Positions 25,976-34,983 of a DNA stretch of 64,000 nt are shown piece by piece. Under the pieces are notes generated by a model, which worked only from the letters and a program-made list of their open reading frames with translations, had not been told where the DNA came from and searched no databases. The position numbers were made by a program, and so were the translations under genes. Each line of letters starts with the position of its first letter. Position 1 is the stretch's first letter. The stretch comes from Saprospiraceae bacterium (GTDB lineage: Bacteria > Bacteroidota > Bacteroidia > Chitinophagales > Saprospiraceae): positions 53,593-117,592 of the forward strand of contig JABSSL010000019.1 of NCBI GenBank assembly GCA_013214355.1. The letters are read 5' to 3'.

Positions 25976-27942
25976 AAAGCAATTGGAAAGATTCCGAGGC
26001 TAAAAAACTCAAAGGCGATCTGTTAAAACTGAGGGTTTATACCTCAAGATTGCTGGGTAATAACGAAGACCTGGTGATGCACGGTGGAGGGAATACCTCG
26101 GTCAAGGTCAAGGAGACCAATATCTTTGGTGAGGAAGAGGAAATATTGTACGTAAAAGGCAGTGGTTGGGATCTAGCTACCATTGAGGCGCCGGGTTTTG
26201 CCCCAGTAAAGTTGTCCGCCTTGCACCGCTTGGCCCAATTAGATACACTGAGTGATGTGGACATGGTCAAGAATCAGCGCATGGCGATGACCAACCCTTC
26301 TGCTCCGAATCCATCAGTAGAAGCTATCCTACATGCCATTATCCCCTACACCTTTGTGGATCATACGCATGCCGATGCGGTTGTTACCGTGACCAATACA
26401 CCTGGTGGTAAAAAGCGCATCCAGGAGATATACGGAGACAAAATTTTGATTATTCCGTACGTAATGCCTGGCTTCATTTTGGCCAAGAAGATCTATGAAA
26501 TGACCAAAAATATTGATTGGGATAGCATAGACGGTATGGTATTGATGAATCATGGCGTATTCACTTTCCATGATAATCCGAAAGTAAGCTACGAGAAGAT
26601 GATATCGATTGTAGATGCTTCCGAAAAATACCTAAAAAAGCAAGGTGCGAATGCCATTAAAGGAAAAGGGAAAGGCAAGATAGACGGGCTACAGTTAGCT
26701 ACATTGCGTAGACAGGTTTCAGCGGTTTGGAACAAACCCGTGCTAGCTAAATTGGACCGTTCCGCTTCTGCTAAGACCTTTAGCGAACTATCAAATGTAG
26801 CTAAAATCACTTCGCGGGGACCTCTAACGCCAGATCACATTATCCGGACTAAACGGACGCCGATGATGGTATCTGACAACGCTGAAAAGGACTTAGAAAA
26901 ATATGTCAAAGACTATAAAGCTTACTATAAGAAGTATAATACTGGCGAACAAACACTATTAGATCAAGCACCACGCTGGGCTATTGTTCCCGGTACTGGA
27001 GTCGTCTCCTTTGGTCCCACTGTTAAACATACTCGTATCATCGAAGATATTGCCCGGCACACCCAACGCGCCATCTTTCAGGCAGAGCATCTTGGTGGTT
27101 GGAAAGCTTTAGGCAAAGGTGACCTTTTTGAAATGGAGTATTGGAGTTTGGAACAGGCCAAGTTAAAGAAGGCAGGGAAGCCAAAATCGATGCAGGGAAA
27201 AGTAGCTATTGTTACCGGTGCCGCTAGCGGTATTGGGAAAGCCTGTGTAGAAAGCTTGATTGAGCAAGGAGCTGTGGTAACAGGATTAGATATTGCGCCG
27301 GTCATCGAGGAGCTGTTTCCACAGAAGGAAGCCTTAGGTATCAAGTGTGATGTCACCAATGAGAAGCAGCTAAAGAAAGCCATAGAAGAGACCATCGCCA
27401 CTTTTGGCGGAATTGATATGCTAGTTAGCAATGCTGGGATCTTCCCTAAGAGCGCTCGCATCGCCGATATGGATGGGAAGCTATGGGATAAGAGCTTGGA
27501 ACTTAATGTAACAAGTCATCAAAGATTACTACAACTATTGATTCCCTATTTAGAAGTAGGCTTTGATCCAGCCGTTGTGATCATCGCTTCGAAAAATGTA
27601 CCCGCTCCAGGTCCAGGAGCGGCCGCCTATTCCGTAGCAAAGGCTGGATTGACGCAATTGGGAAGAGTTGCAGCTATGGAATTGGGTAGTAAGGGAATCA
27701 GAGTCAACATTGTCCACCCTAATGCCGTGTATGACACGGCCATCTGGACAGACGAAGTCTTGCAAGCCCGTGCTAAACACTATGGCCTGACGGTGAAGGA
27801 ATACAAGACCAACAATATGCTAAAGGTAGAGGTGACCTCACGCGATGTGGCAGACCTTACTGTGGCAATGCTGGGCAAAACCTTCGCAAAAATTACGGGG
27901 GCTCAGGTGCCTATTGACGGAGGAAATGAAAGAGTCATTTAA
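25972..27942 (+). CDS. Bifunctional class II aldolase / short-chain dehydrogenase (RhaE-like)
   Basis: The 656-residue protein has an N-terminal class II aldolase/adducin domain with HGGGNTS (37-43), metal-binding His131 and His133 (VDHTHAD) and His194 (MNHG). A C-terminal short-chain dehydrogenase follows, with TGAASGIG (415-422), NAG (487-489), Ser540, Tyr553 and Lys557 (YSVAK). The architecture matches the bifunctional rhamnulose-1-phosphate aldolase/lactaldehyde dehydrogenase group, but no rhamnose isomerase or kinase gene is nearby, so the true substrate may be another keto-sugar. It is cytoplasmic and coupled to the preceding hydrolase. Confidence 0.87.
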   Translation: MKSNWKDSEAKKLKGDLLKLRVYTSRLLGNNEDLVMHGGGNTSVKVKETNIFGEEEEILYVKGSGWDLATIEAPGFAPVKLSALHRLAQLDTLSDVDMVKNQRMAMTNPSAPNPSVEAILHAIIPYTFVDHTHADAVVTVTNTPGGKKRIQEIYGDKILIIPYVMPGFILAKKIYEMTKNIDWDSIDGMVLMNHGVFTFHDNPKVSYEKMISIVDASEKYLKKQGANAIKGKGKGKIDGLQLATLRRQVSAVWNKPVLAKLDRSASAKTFSELSNVAKITSRGPLTPDHIIRTKRTPMMVSDNAEKDLEKYVKDYKAYYKKYNTGEQTLLDQAPRWAIVPGTGVVSFGPTVKHTRIIEDIARHTQRAIFQAEHLGGWKALGKGDLFEMEYWSLEQAKLKKAGKPKSMQGKVAIVTGAASGIGKACVESLIEQGAVVTGLDIAPVIEELFPQKEALGIKCDVTNEKQLKKAIEETIATFGGIDMLVSNAGIFPKSARIADMDGKLWDKSLELNVTSHQRLLQLLIPYLEVGFDPAVVIIASKNVPAPGPGAAAYSVAKAGLTQLGRVAAMELGSKGIRVNIVHPNAVYDTAIWTDEVLQARAKHYGLTVKEYKTNNMLKVEVTSRDVADLTVAMLGKTFAKITGAQVPIDGGNERVI

Positions 27943-27950
27943 GCTCGGCA

Positions 27951-28001
27951 AAACATCCGAAGTTACCCTTGATTATTTCGGGGGCAAAACTTCGGATGTT
28001 T
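27951..28001 (+). promoter_or_regulatory. Strong 14-base hairpin between aldolase and PEP-hydrolase genes
   Basis: Perfect arms at 27951-27964 (AAACATCCGAAGTT) and 27988-28001 (AACTTCGGATGTTT) enclose a 23-base loop, beginning 9 bases after the aldolase stop. No long T-run follows, so it is a weak intrinsic terminator at best. It could be a transcript-stabilising or processing element separating the two halves of the gene run, or an operator for the second half. Confidence 0.6.
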
Positions 28002-28067
28002 GCGCCTAGGATATGAGATCTACACGCTATTACATTCATCAACAAGTTTAAAATCAATCAAGATACA

Positions 28068-28925
28068 ATGATCACACCCAGAACTTCCAGAACAGAGATC
28101 TTACAGAAGTTACAAAAGAAGAAAGCACAAAACATCCCGATATTCATAGCCAGTGCAGGCTCAGGTTTAGTAGCTAAACTTTTGGAAAAAGCCGGCGCAG
28201 ATTGTATCAATACCTTTTCTGGTGCACGCCTGCGAGCCAATGGGATGGGTACGATGTCCATGCTCTGGCCTATCCTGGATTCGAATAAACAGACGCTGGA
28301 TTATACGCGAGAAGACATTATGCCCGCCATCAAGGGAGATGCCTTTATCTGTGCTTGTCTGAATGCCAACGATCCCTTAAAGGATATGCGTATGGTATTG
28401 AATGATTGCAAGGCTATGGGCGTAGAATCTGTATCTAATATCGGACCTTCCATCAGTTATGTGGACAAAGACAGTGAGATCTTCCGCGTTTTAACTAAAA
28501 GCGGAATCACCCTAGATAATGAGATTGAACTATTGAAGCTAGCCAAGGAAATGGATATGGTATCGATTGGTTTGGCCTTCAATATGGAGGATAGTCTCCG
28601 CATTATGGAAGAAGCCCAACCGGACCTTTTTTGCTTTCACGCCGGTACCACAAAAGGCGGCATGACTGGCTATGATTCAGGAGAAACCATCGAGCAAACT
28701 GCTGCCCGAACAGAGGAAGCAAACAAGAAGTTGCGTGCGATCAAACCTGACGTTCTGTTGATCGCTCACGGAGCGGCGATGGAAAATCCAACGGATGCTC
28801 AGTATATGCTCAATCATACCAGTGTAGATGGCATCTGGACCGGATCTTCTACGGAGAGAATTCCGATCGAGAAGGCGGTATTATCCACTGCGCAAGAATT
28901 TGCTGCCTTACGCCGACAGGCCTAA
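28068..28925 (+). CDS. PEP-hydrolase-like TIM-barrel protein (PF09370 family)
   Basis: The 285-residue protein is a TIM-barrel of the family annotated as phosphoenolpyruvate hydrolase-like / TIM-barrel signal transduction protein. Recognisable segments are IASAGSGLVAKLLEKAGAD near residue 25, SGARLRANGMGTMSMLWP, the FHAGTTKGGMTGYDSGE loop and the closing GIWTGSSTERIPIE. There is no signal peptide. In plants and fungi this domain is fused behind a Tm-1-like domain; here the Tm-1-like gene follows separately 50 bases later. The reaction is not settled, so the family name should be read cautiously. Confidence 0.85.
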   Translation: MITPRTSRTEILQKLQKKKAQNIPIFIASAGSGLVAKLLEKAGADCINTFSGARLRANGMGTMSMLWPILDSNKQTLDYTREDIMPAIKGDAFICACLNANDPLKDMRMVLNDCKAMGVESVSNIGPSISYVDKDSEIFRVLTKSGITLDNEIELLKLAKEMDMVSIGLAFNMEDSLRIMEEAQPDLFCFHAGTTKGGMTGYDSGETIEQTAARTEEANKKLRAIKPDVLLIAHGAAMENPTDAQYMLNHTSVDGIWTGSSTERIPIEKAVLSTAQEFAALRRQA

Positions 28926-28975
28926 GCATTGCTCCTATTTCACACCATAACCTTGACGAATAAAAGCCTAACACC

Positions 28976-30202
28976 ATGAAGAAAACCATAGCCCTCTTAG
29001 TTACCCTCGACACTAAGGATCAAGAAGCTGGATTCCTGAAGTCAGAAATTGAGAAACGTGGCCATCAAGCCCTTCTGCTGGATATCGGAGTTGTAGGGAA
29101 AGCGGGAATCGAAGCTGATATTAGCCGTGAGGCAGTGATTCAGGCTGGCGGAGGAGACATCCAGGAGATTTTGGCGGCGCCTACAAGAGAAAAGGCTAAC
29201 CCCTTTGTGGTCAAGGGCTGCATTGACATCATCAATAGCCGAATTACCAAGGATGAAGTGCATGCTGTTTTGGGCTTAGGTGGAACTCAGGGGACTTCTA
29301 CTTGCTGTAATATTATGCAAGCCCTCCCCTATGGTTTCCCAAAGATCATGGTTTCTACCATAGCTTCTGGTGACACCTCCGGCTTCGTCGGCATTAAGGA
29401 TATCACGATGATGTTCTCCGTAAGTGATATTCTCAAGCTGAACCCATTTACAAGAAAAGTCTTGGCTAATGCCGCGGCGGCAGCTTGTGGGATGGCAGAA
29501 GTCGAAACCAAGTTTGTCATGGAAAAAGGGGATAAACCCTTAATTGGTATGTCAAATTTAGGCGTATTAACGGCAGGTGCTATGAAAGCCATTGAGTATA
29601 TCGAGGAAGCAGGTTATGAGGTTATCGTATTCCATGCGGTAGGCTCCGGAGGACGAGCGATGGAGCAGATGATGAAGGAAGGTATTATCGGAGCAGTATT
29701 TGACTATGCCATGGGCGAAATTGCCGATGATGTGTGGAGCGTATTGCGTGCTGGAGGGCCGGAGCGATTAACAGTAGCCGGGAAATTAGGTTTGCCTCAG
29801 GTGCTATGCCCCGGAGGAGCTGAACATTTGGGTATCCTAGTCCCTCCTAATGAGGTGCCGGAAGAATACAAGGATCACAAGAAGGTCTTCCACAGTCCGG
29901 TGGTTTTCGTTCCTCGGCTAAATGTAGAAGAGATTCAGCGAGTAGCAGATGATATTTGTGGCCGATTGCAGCATACCAAGGACAAGGCCTACTTCATGCT
30001 TCCAAAGCTAGGAGTCGGGCGATATTCTTATCCAGGAGGTATCTTAGAGGACAAGGAATCTGATGAAGCTTTTTTCGCTAGGCTAAAAGAAGGTTTACCT
30101 TCTAATATTGTGGTACTGGAAAGAGAGGCTACCGCAGAAGATCCAACCTTTGTAAAGGAGGCAGTAGATAAGCTTATTGAGTTGATTCAAGAGAAATACT
30201 AA
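28976..30202 (+). CDS. Tm-1-like ATP-binding domain protein (UPF0261)
   Basis: The 408-residue protein matches the UPF0261/Tm-1 family: the start TIALLVTLDTKDQEAGFLKS, the glycine-rich LGLGGTQGTST, PKIMVSTIASGDTSGFVG, and FHAVGSGGRAMEQMM. The tomato Tm-1 protein joins this domain to the TIM barrel encoded by the preceding gene. Co-occurrence across bacteria suggests the two form a complex in a metabolic step. It is the last gene before a strong terminator, and its length is normal. The substrate is unknown. The operon context with an aldolase and exported dehydrogenase points to sugar acid metabolism. Confidence 0.88.
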   Translation: MKKTIALLVTLDTKDQEAGFLKSEIEKRGHQALLLDIGVVGKAGIEADISREAVIQAGGGDIQEILAAPTREKANPFVVKGCIDIINSRITKDEVHAVLGLGGTQGTSTCCNIMQALPYGFPKIMVSTIASGDTSGFVGIKDITMMFSVSDILKLNPFTRKVLANAAAAACGMAEVETKFVMEKGDKPLIGMSNLGVLTAGAMKAIEYIEEAGYEVIVFHAVGSGGRAMEQMMKEGIIGAVFDYAMGEIADDVWSVLRAGGPERLTVAGKLGLPQVLCPGGAEHLGILVPPNEVPEEYKDHKKVFHSPVVFVPRLNVEEIQRVADDICGRLQHTKDKAYFMLPKLGVGRYSYPGGILEDKESDEAFFARLKEGLPSNIVVLEREATAEDPTFVKEAVDKLIELIQEKY

Positions 30203-30209
30203 AACGTAC

Positions 30210-30246
30210 AAAGCGCTAGCATTCTATGTTAGCGCTTTCCTTTTTT
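30210..30246 (+). terminator. Rho-independent terminator after the Tm-1-like gene
   Basis: A 9-base perfect stem (AAAGCGCTA at 30210-30218, TAGCGCTTT at 30230-30238, extendable by a G-T and a C-G pair) is followed by CC and six T. It lies 7 bases past the stop and separates two convergent genes, closing the 22-30 kb run. Confidence 0.85.
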
Positions 30247-30256
30247 ACCCGCTCAG

Positions 30257-31075
30257 CTAACGGATGGATTGTTGAAGTATGAATTGTGCCAAAGGACTGT
30301 CCTCTTGTCCCAAGGTATGTACAATTTGATAGTGATTGAGGCTTGGGTACTCATAATAACTCAAAGGAGCTACAGATTGATTCTGTCTATACAGGGCACT
30401 TGATTGCTCAATAAATAAATCCGTTTCATCTAGTCCCACACTCAATAAAGTAGGGCATTGCAGTAGAGTTAGATCCTTATTTGAAACACTAAAGGATTCA
30501 ACGTCGCCTTCCGTCAATTGCAGATCGGTATTTAAATAACTACGCTGGATGACTTGCAGATCGAAAATGCCACTAAGGCTACAAATGGCTTGAATACTGC
30601 TCCTTAAGTGTTCATTCATTAAATAAGCCATCAATGCCAAATGTCCTCCTGCTGAGTGACCAGCAAGCACTATGGAATCTGGATTGGCATTAAACCGTTC
30701 TGCATTGGATCGAATCCAATCTATCCCATCTCGAATGTCCTCAAGTAGCATCTCCATATTCACAGCTGGGATAAGTCGATAATTCAAGAGGAACACCGTC
30801 ATCCCCTGCGCTACATAAGGAGCTGCAACAAAGCGGTAACTCTTCTTATCCAGTGCTTTCCAATACCCGCCGTGAATAAATACGAGAATTGGGCAGTTTT
30901 CACCTGCGGCAGGGAAAACATCTATACTTTGCAAAGTTTCTGTTCCGTATTTTTCATCCAAATGACAAGGATAAGCCTTTTCTACCCTGCTGGATTCACT
31001 TTCGTTAAAGTCTAGAAAGGTCTGGAAATCCGGATGGCGTGCCCGGAGGTTGAGTTGGTTTTCTGGTGCTGTCAT
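30257..31075 (-). CDS. Alpha/beta hydrolase, arylformamidase (kynurenine formamidase)-like
   Basis: The 272-residue protein has the HGGYW motif (68-72), the hallmark of the arylformamidase/BD-FAE group, the nucleophile elbow AGHSAGGH (Ser141), a likely acid in GLDETD and a C-terminal His in LNHYQ. There is no signal peptide. It probably hydrolyses a small ester or N-formyl compound. No other kynurenine pathway gene is visible, so the substrate is open. It sits alone, convergent with the Tm-1-like gene across a shared terminator region. Confidence 0.82.
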   Translation of the reverse strand: MTAPENQLNLRARHPDFQTFLDFNESESSRVEKAYPCHLDEKYGTETLQSIDVFPAAGENCPILVFIHGGYWKALDKKSYRFVAAPYVAQGMTVFLLNYRLIPAVNMEMLLEDIRDGIDWIRSNAERFNANPDSIVLAGHSAGGHLALMAYLMNEHLRSSIQAICSLSGIFDLQVIQRSYLNTDLQLTEGDVESFSVSNKDLTLLQCPTLLSVGLDETDLFIEQSSALYRQNQSVAPLSYYEYPSLNHYQIVHTLGQEDSPLAQFILQQSIR

Positions 31076-31207
31076 TTATTTTCTTTATCGAAGAAAGACA
31101 TCTTGAGCCAAGCTGTTATGTCTACACTTACTTTGAGACCCTGCCTTGCTGAACTAATCTGCAGAAGAGTGGAGTACTTTGTAACATAAGTTATTTGGAA
31201 TTATGGG

Positions 31208-31295
31208 GAGCAGATTTTAAGCAAGCTCAGGCGCAAGGAGGGAAGTAGCCTTAGCTACCTAACCGACGAGCAACGCAGGGCCTGTTTAAAAGATA
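31208..31295. repeat. Candidate intergenic palindromic repeat element
   Basis: An 88-base GC-richer block sits in an otherwise AT-rich gap. It has a central hairpin GTAGC-CTTA-GCTAC (31245-31258) and outer arms that pair imperfectly: TTTTAAGCAAG (31214-31224) with CCTGTTTAAAA (31281-31291), 9 of 11 matching. Inner flanks are rich in GCGCAAGG and CGACGAGCAACG. The layout resembles dispersed intergenic REP-like elements. Only one copy is in the window, so the repeat status is unproven. Confidence 0.4.
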
Positions 31296-31360
31296 CCGCC
31301 AGAAACCAGAGGAATGTATGCTACAAAGTTTTAGTATCCATTCCCATTTAAAGAATCATC

Positions 31361-33544
31361 TTACGCTCGATCCAATCGCGGGTCTCTCTTATACTCAATT
31401 TTGTACTCCTTAGGTGGCTTCATCCCTTTCAGATGCTGTACAAAATAATCCCATCTCCTTCGAGTCATGTAGTAGCTGTCAGCTCCGAAGCCATGCCGCG
31501 CATTCGGGAACATAATCAAATCAAAATCTTTATTGGCTTTGATCAAAGCATCTACGACCAAATTAGTATTGTAAGGTGGAACATTATCATCCATTCCACC
31601 GTGTGCAAGCAGTAACTTGCCCTTCAGGTTTTCAGCATACAGTTGATTGGCCTGCACCTGATAGTTATTGACACCATCTACGTCTTCCATCAAACCGATG
31701 TAGCGTTCTCCCCAATCATCTTCGTAGTTCCGATTGTCGTGATTGCCTGATTCGGAAATCCCTACATCGAAGAAATCAGGATATTTGAACAAGGCAGAGG
31801 CAGTGGCAAATCCCCCTCCGGAATGCCCCCATATTCCAACATGCTCTAAATCCATGTAGGGATGTTGTTCTGCCAATTGCTTCATTCCTGCTATCTGGTC
31901 TGGCAAGGTATTCTCGGCCATGTTGCCATAGCATTCATCATGAAAGGCTTTTGAACGCCCTGGATTGCAGCTTCCTTCGATCGCCACCACAATGAAGCCC
32001 AATTCCGCTAGAGCCTGATGATCTCCCCTACTTGCCCTGAATGTCCAGGAACCTACGCTCCCACCCTGCGGGCCCGGATAGATATAGTTGACTACGGGGT
32101 ATTTCTTGTTAGGATCCAAGTTAGTGGGGGTAAACATTAAGCCATACAAATCATATTTGCCATCCGCTGATCTTACCGTGATGGGATTAGGGGCTTTCCA
32201 TCCTGTTGCTTTGAGGCGAGAAACATCTGTCTGCTCCAGCTTTTCAATTAGATGGCCCTCCATATCCCGCAGTACGGATACGGGGGGTACATCCGGCTGA
32301 GAATAGTTGTCTACAAAGTATTTGAAATTCGGAGAAAAACGGATGCTATGCGTACCATCTTCGGGCGTGAGCAATTTCAAATTTTCACCGGATAACTCAA
32401 TACGGTAAAGGTGACTAAAATAGGGATTACGACCTTCTTCCCGACCATTCGCCTCAAAGTATAGAACCCCTGCTTTTTTATCGATATGCTTAAGACGAGT
32501 AACTACAAAATCACCTTTAGTAATCTGGTGCTTAAGTTTACCACTTTTGGCATCATACAAATAAAGATGTCCCCAGTTATCGCGCTCCGAATACCAGATG
32601 ATCTCATCGCTTTCCTCCAGATAGCGCCAATTGATTGCTCCTTGCCCAGATTCATATTGCGTAGCCACCTCCTCTTTGAAAATATCCCGAACCTCTCCGG
32701 TACTTATATCCGCAATTCTTACTTCAGCGACCTTATGATCTCTGGTGGAAGAAACAAAAACCAACTGCTTCCCATCATTGATCCATTGATTGTCATCAAA
32801 ACTACCCGAGCAAGCAATATCATCGCATAAAGTACCCCGGCGATCGTCCGAAGGCATATCAAAACGAATCATTTTCCCATTTTCTACATCTACCACAATA
32901 CGTTCGATTTGGATGATTTTTTCATCTTCGGGTAAGGGATATTTCCAGCTTTTAATTTTAGGTGCCCCAACATTGGTCGTCACCAAGTGCATATCGGAGA
33001 CATGCCGCTGATCTTGCTGATAAGTTGCCACCATCTTAGAATCGGGAGACCACAGAACAATGGGGCGCTCGCTTTGACGCCAGCCGGCATTATCGGTAGC
33101 ATAACCGTAGTTTTCAATTCCATCTGTAGTCAGCTGCTTTTCCTCCCCACTTACCAAGTTTCGAACCCACAAGTTCCAATCCTTTATGAACACCACTTTC
33201 TTTTTGTCTGGCGAAAGGATTTCCTTACGCCAATTGTAAGAAGGGCTTTCTGCTTTCTCTTCTAGGAGCTCATCTAATTCACTTTTTGAGCCAAAAGTTG
33301 ATTTTTTCTTTTTCTTAATGTCGTAATGCACGAATTCTATACCATCTTTCACTAGAATTCTATACCAAAACTTTTCGTCGGATTCCCAGCTGGGTCTGAC
33401 GTTCATGCGATCAATATGGGCGGAGGTATTGAAGGAAAGCTGACTTTCTGCTTGCTTATATGCTTCGGCAGTAACTTGATCTTGAGCCAAGATAAATTGA
33501 TGTATGGATGATAAAATGACAATGAGAAGGAGCCTAATTTTCAT
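31361..33544 (-). CDS. S9 family peptidase, DPP-IV-like, exported
   Basis: The 727-residue protein has a signal peptide (RLLLIVILSSIHQFILAQ). Residues of about 60-470 form the eight-bladed DPP-IV N-terminal propeller, and the C-terminal peptidase_S9 domain carries the catalytic triad: Ser575 in WGHSGGG, Asp652 or 653 in GGMDDNVP, His684 in NARHGFG. It should release N-terminal X-Pro or X-Ala dipeptides in the periplasm or at the surface. It is separate from its neighbours, with gaps of about 130 and 285 bases. A 14-base palindrome lies 3 bases upstream of its start. Confidence 0.92.
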   Translation of the reverse strand: MKIRLLLIVILSSIHQFILAQDQVTAEAYKQAESQLSFNTSAHIDRMNVRPSWESDEKFWYRILVKDGIEFVHYDIKKKKKSTFGSKSELDELLEEKAESPSYNWRKEILSPDKKKVVFIKDWNLWVRNLVSGEEKQLTTDGIENYGYATDNAGWRQSERPIVLWSPDSKMVATYQQDQRHVSDMHLVTTNVGAPKIKSWKYPLPEDEKIIQIERIVVDVENGKMIRFDMPSDDRRGTLCDDIACSGSFDDNQWINDGKQLVFVSSTRDHKVAEVRIADISTGEVRDIFKEEVATQYESGQGAINWRYLEESDEIIWYSERDNWGHLYLYDAKSGKLKHQITKGDFVVTRLKHIDKKAGVLYFEANGREEGRNPYFSHLYRIELSGENLKLLTPEDGTHSIRFSPNFKYFVDNYSQPDVPPVSVLRDMEGHLIEKLEQTDVSRLKATGWKAPNPITVRSADGKYDLYGLMFTPTNLDPNKKYPVVNYIYPGPQGGSVGSWTFRASRGDHQALAELGFIVVAIEGSCNPGRSKAFHDECYGNMAENTLPDQIAGMKQLAEQHPYMDLEHVGIWGHSGGGFATASALFKYPDFFDVGISESGNHDNRNYEDDWGERYIGLMEDVDGVNNYQVQANQLYAENLKGKLLLAHGGMDDNVPPYNTNLVVDALIKANKDFDLIMFPNARHGFGADSYYMTRRRWDYFVQHLKGMKPPKEYKIEYKRDPRLDRA

Positions 33545-33546
33545 GG

Positions 33547-33560
33547 CAAAACTAGTTTTG
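33547..33560. promoter_or_regulatory. Perfect 14-base palindrome at the S9 peptidase start
   Basis: CAAAACTAGTTTTG is a perfect palindrome ending 2 bases before the ATG (33544, minus strand). It would fall in the ribosome-binding region, so a repressor or translation-control site is possible. Chance cannot be excluded. Confidence 0.3.
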
Positions 33561-33676
33561 GTTAGTTCGATCTAAAGGTAGTATTTTCCAGTAAGCAGAA
33601 GTAAATAGACAAGGGATTTCACCTCAAAAAACCAGGAGCTGTAATTGCGCCTAGCCCCCTCTCCTACCTGATAGTC

Positions 33677-34495
33677 TTATTTCTGCTTAAATTCAGCTAC
33701 GAGCTGCTCAGTTTCCGTCAGCTGTGGCCATTCACTGGGTCGAATGTAGTCCTGACCCGAAATTAAGACCTGAGCTTGGGGATAATTGTTTTTGATATGC
33801 CCCCAAGTCGTGTCCTCCCAATTGGCTTTGTCTTTTTCTAACAAACCTACGCCTTTCAAGGGGCCAGAGACTGCCCTACCGATCAGGGGCCACCATAAGC
33901 TCTCCGTATCTCGATCCCACAACACAAATCCATCTAATCCATCCCAAACTTCTTCATCAAAATAGGTATACCCACTCAATGCAAAGGTCAACTCCTGATC
34001 GCCATATTGCCGGCTATAAATGGCACCTAAGTCAGCTAATATGCAATACACGGCCATGATAGGTTCGCCATCTAGGCGATCATTAACTACTTCATGACGA
34101 GTTAGGTCCTCCACCGAATAAGCCTTCACCTCCTCTCCAGCATAGGCTAATAGAAATCGATCCTCATCCTTCCACAAACTATCTACTGCAGCTACAGTGG
34201 TGAAACGGGGTTGCAGTAGCGCTGGAAATCGCTCTCGTCCAATTCCATAGTGAAATTGCTCCTTCTGGAGTTCTAGGTTTGAAACATTGAAATGCTGTTG
34301 CTCTTGTTCGCCTCCAAATAGCATGGGGACAGCATCCTTTTCAAAAAACTTACCATTCTCAAAGGCAAGGGGGCGCTGTTTTTTAGGGGTGACGGTTTCT
34401 TGCTCCTTTGTGACGGTTTCATCCTGAGCAGGCTGCTGCTGGCAGGCTATCAGTAGGCACAACAACAAGAGAAAACTAGAAATTTTGTATAACAT
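33677..34495 (-). CDS. DUF3179 domain lipoprotein
   Basis: The 272-residue protein has a lipobox at Cys18 (LLIAC). A linker rich in Gln/Glu/Lys follows, then a pre-domain (about 41-95), then DUF3179 (about 100-265) recognised by AYSVEDLTRHEVVND (126-140), VYCILAD (Cys151), LTFALSGYTYF, and the WDRDTESLWWPLIGRAVSGP region. The family often has CPxC where this has a single Cys. The function of DUF3179 is not established. Directly upstream lies a truncated paralogue of its first 85 residues. It is probably anchored in the outer or inner membrane facing the periplasm. Confidence 0.8.
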   Translation of the reverse strand: MLYKISSFLLLLCLLIACQQQPAQDETVTKEQETVTPKKQRPLAFENGKFFEKDAVPMLFGGEQEQQHFNVSNLELQKEQFHYGIGRERFPALLQPRFTTVAAVDSLWKDEDRFLLAYAGEEVKAYSVEDLTRHEVVNDRLDGEPIMAVYCILADLGAIYSRQYGDQELTFALSGYTYFDEEVWDGLDGFVLWDRDTESLWWPLIGRAVSGPLKGVGLLEKDKANWEDTTWGHIKNNYPQAQVLISGQDYIRPSEWPQLTETEQLVAEFKQK

Positions 34496-34595
34496 AACAA
34501 GGTTTTATGGCTTTGCAAGTGAAGTAAAAAGAATTGAACAACAAGAGAGACTAAACTCCTACTCTACCGTGGCTTAAGAGTCATATGAAGATTTT

Positions 34596-34949
34596 TTATT
34601 TACTGCTCGTCTGCGGATGACAGGCACAAGACTCGTGTGCATTGGCCGATCTTTTCCACCAACCAAATGAGATTTTTTCAAATAGTAATTTTGATTGCGT
34701 AAATGCGTTCATGCAACGCTCCTGCTTTATTGTGTCGATCTTCAGTTGTTGAGATTGATCCTCCCCTTCCAACAATACGGAGCGTTCATCGTCGTCGAGG
34801 TATTCCCCGTTTTTCAGAGATACCATTTGTTGTTCTGTAGTTGTCATTGCCTCTTTCTCTTCAGTAATGTGCTTAGCTTTCGAAGGATTTTCATGACAAG
34901 CCACCAGGGAGGATAATAATAGAAGAATCAAAAGTATTCTCGATAACAT
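34596..34949 (-). pseudogene. Truncated DUF3179-lipoprotein paralogue
   Basis: The 117-codon frame has a lipoprotein signal (lipobox Cys18, SLVAC) and a region up to about residue 83 that aligns with the neighbouring gene: LKNGEYLDDDERSVLLEGEDQSQQ against FENGKFFEKDAVPMLFGGEQEQQ. After about residue 83 similarity ends, the composition becomes odd (WWKRSANAHESCACHP), and the DUF3179 domain is absent. It looks like a tandem duplicate that lost its 3' part by deletion and now ends in unrelated sequence. It may still make a small lipoprotein. Confidence 0.6.
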
Positions 34950-34983
34950 ACCTGGAGATTGTAGTTCACTTTGAATTCAGGAC

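Noticed and set aside
28068..30202. Antiviral role for the Tm-1-like gene pair
   Set aside because: The name comes from tomato resistance to tomato mosaic virus; the operon context here is metabolic and gives no support for a defence role.
33547..33554. CAAAACTA, reading as a TAnnTTTG -7 box on the minus strand
   Set aside because: It lies 3 bases before the S9 peptidase ATG, so transcription would begin inside the gene; kept only as a palindrome note.
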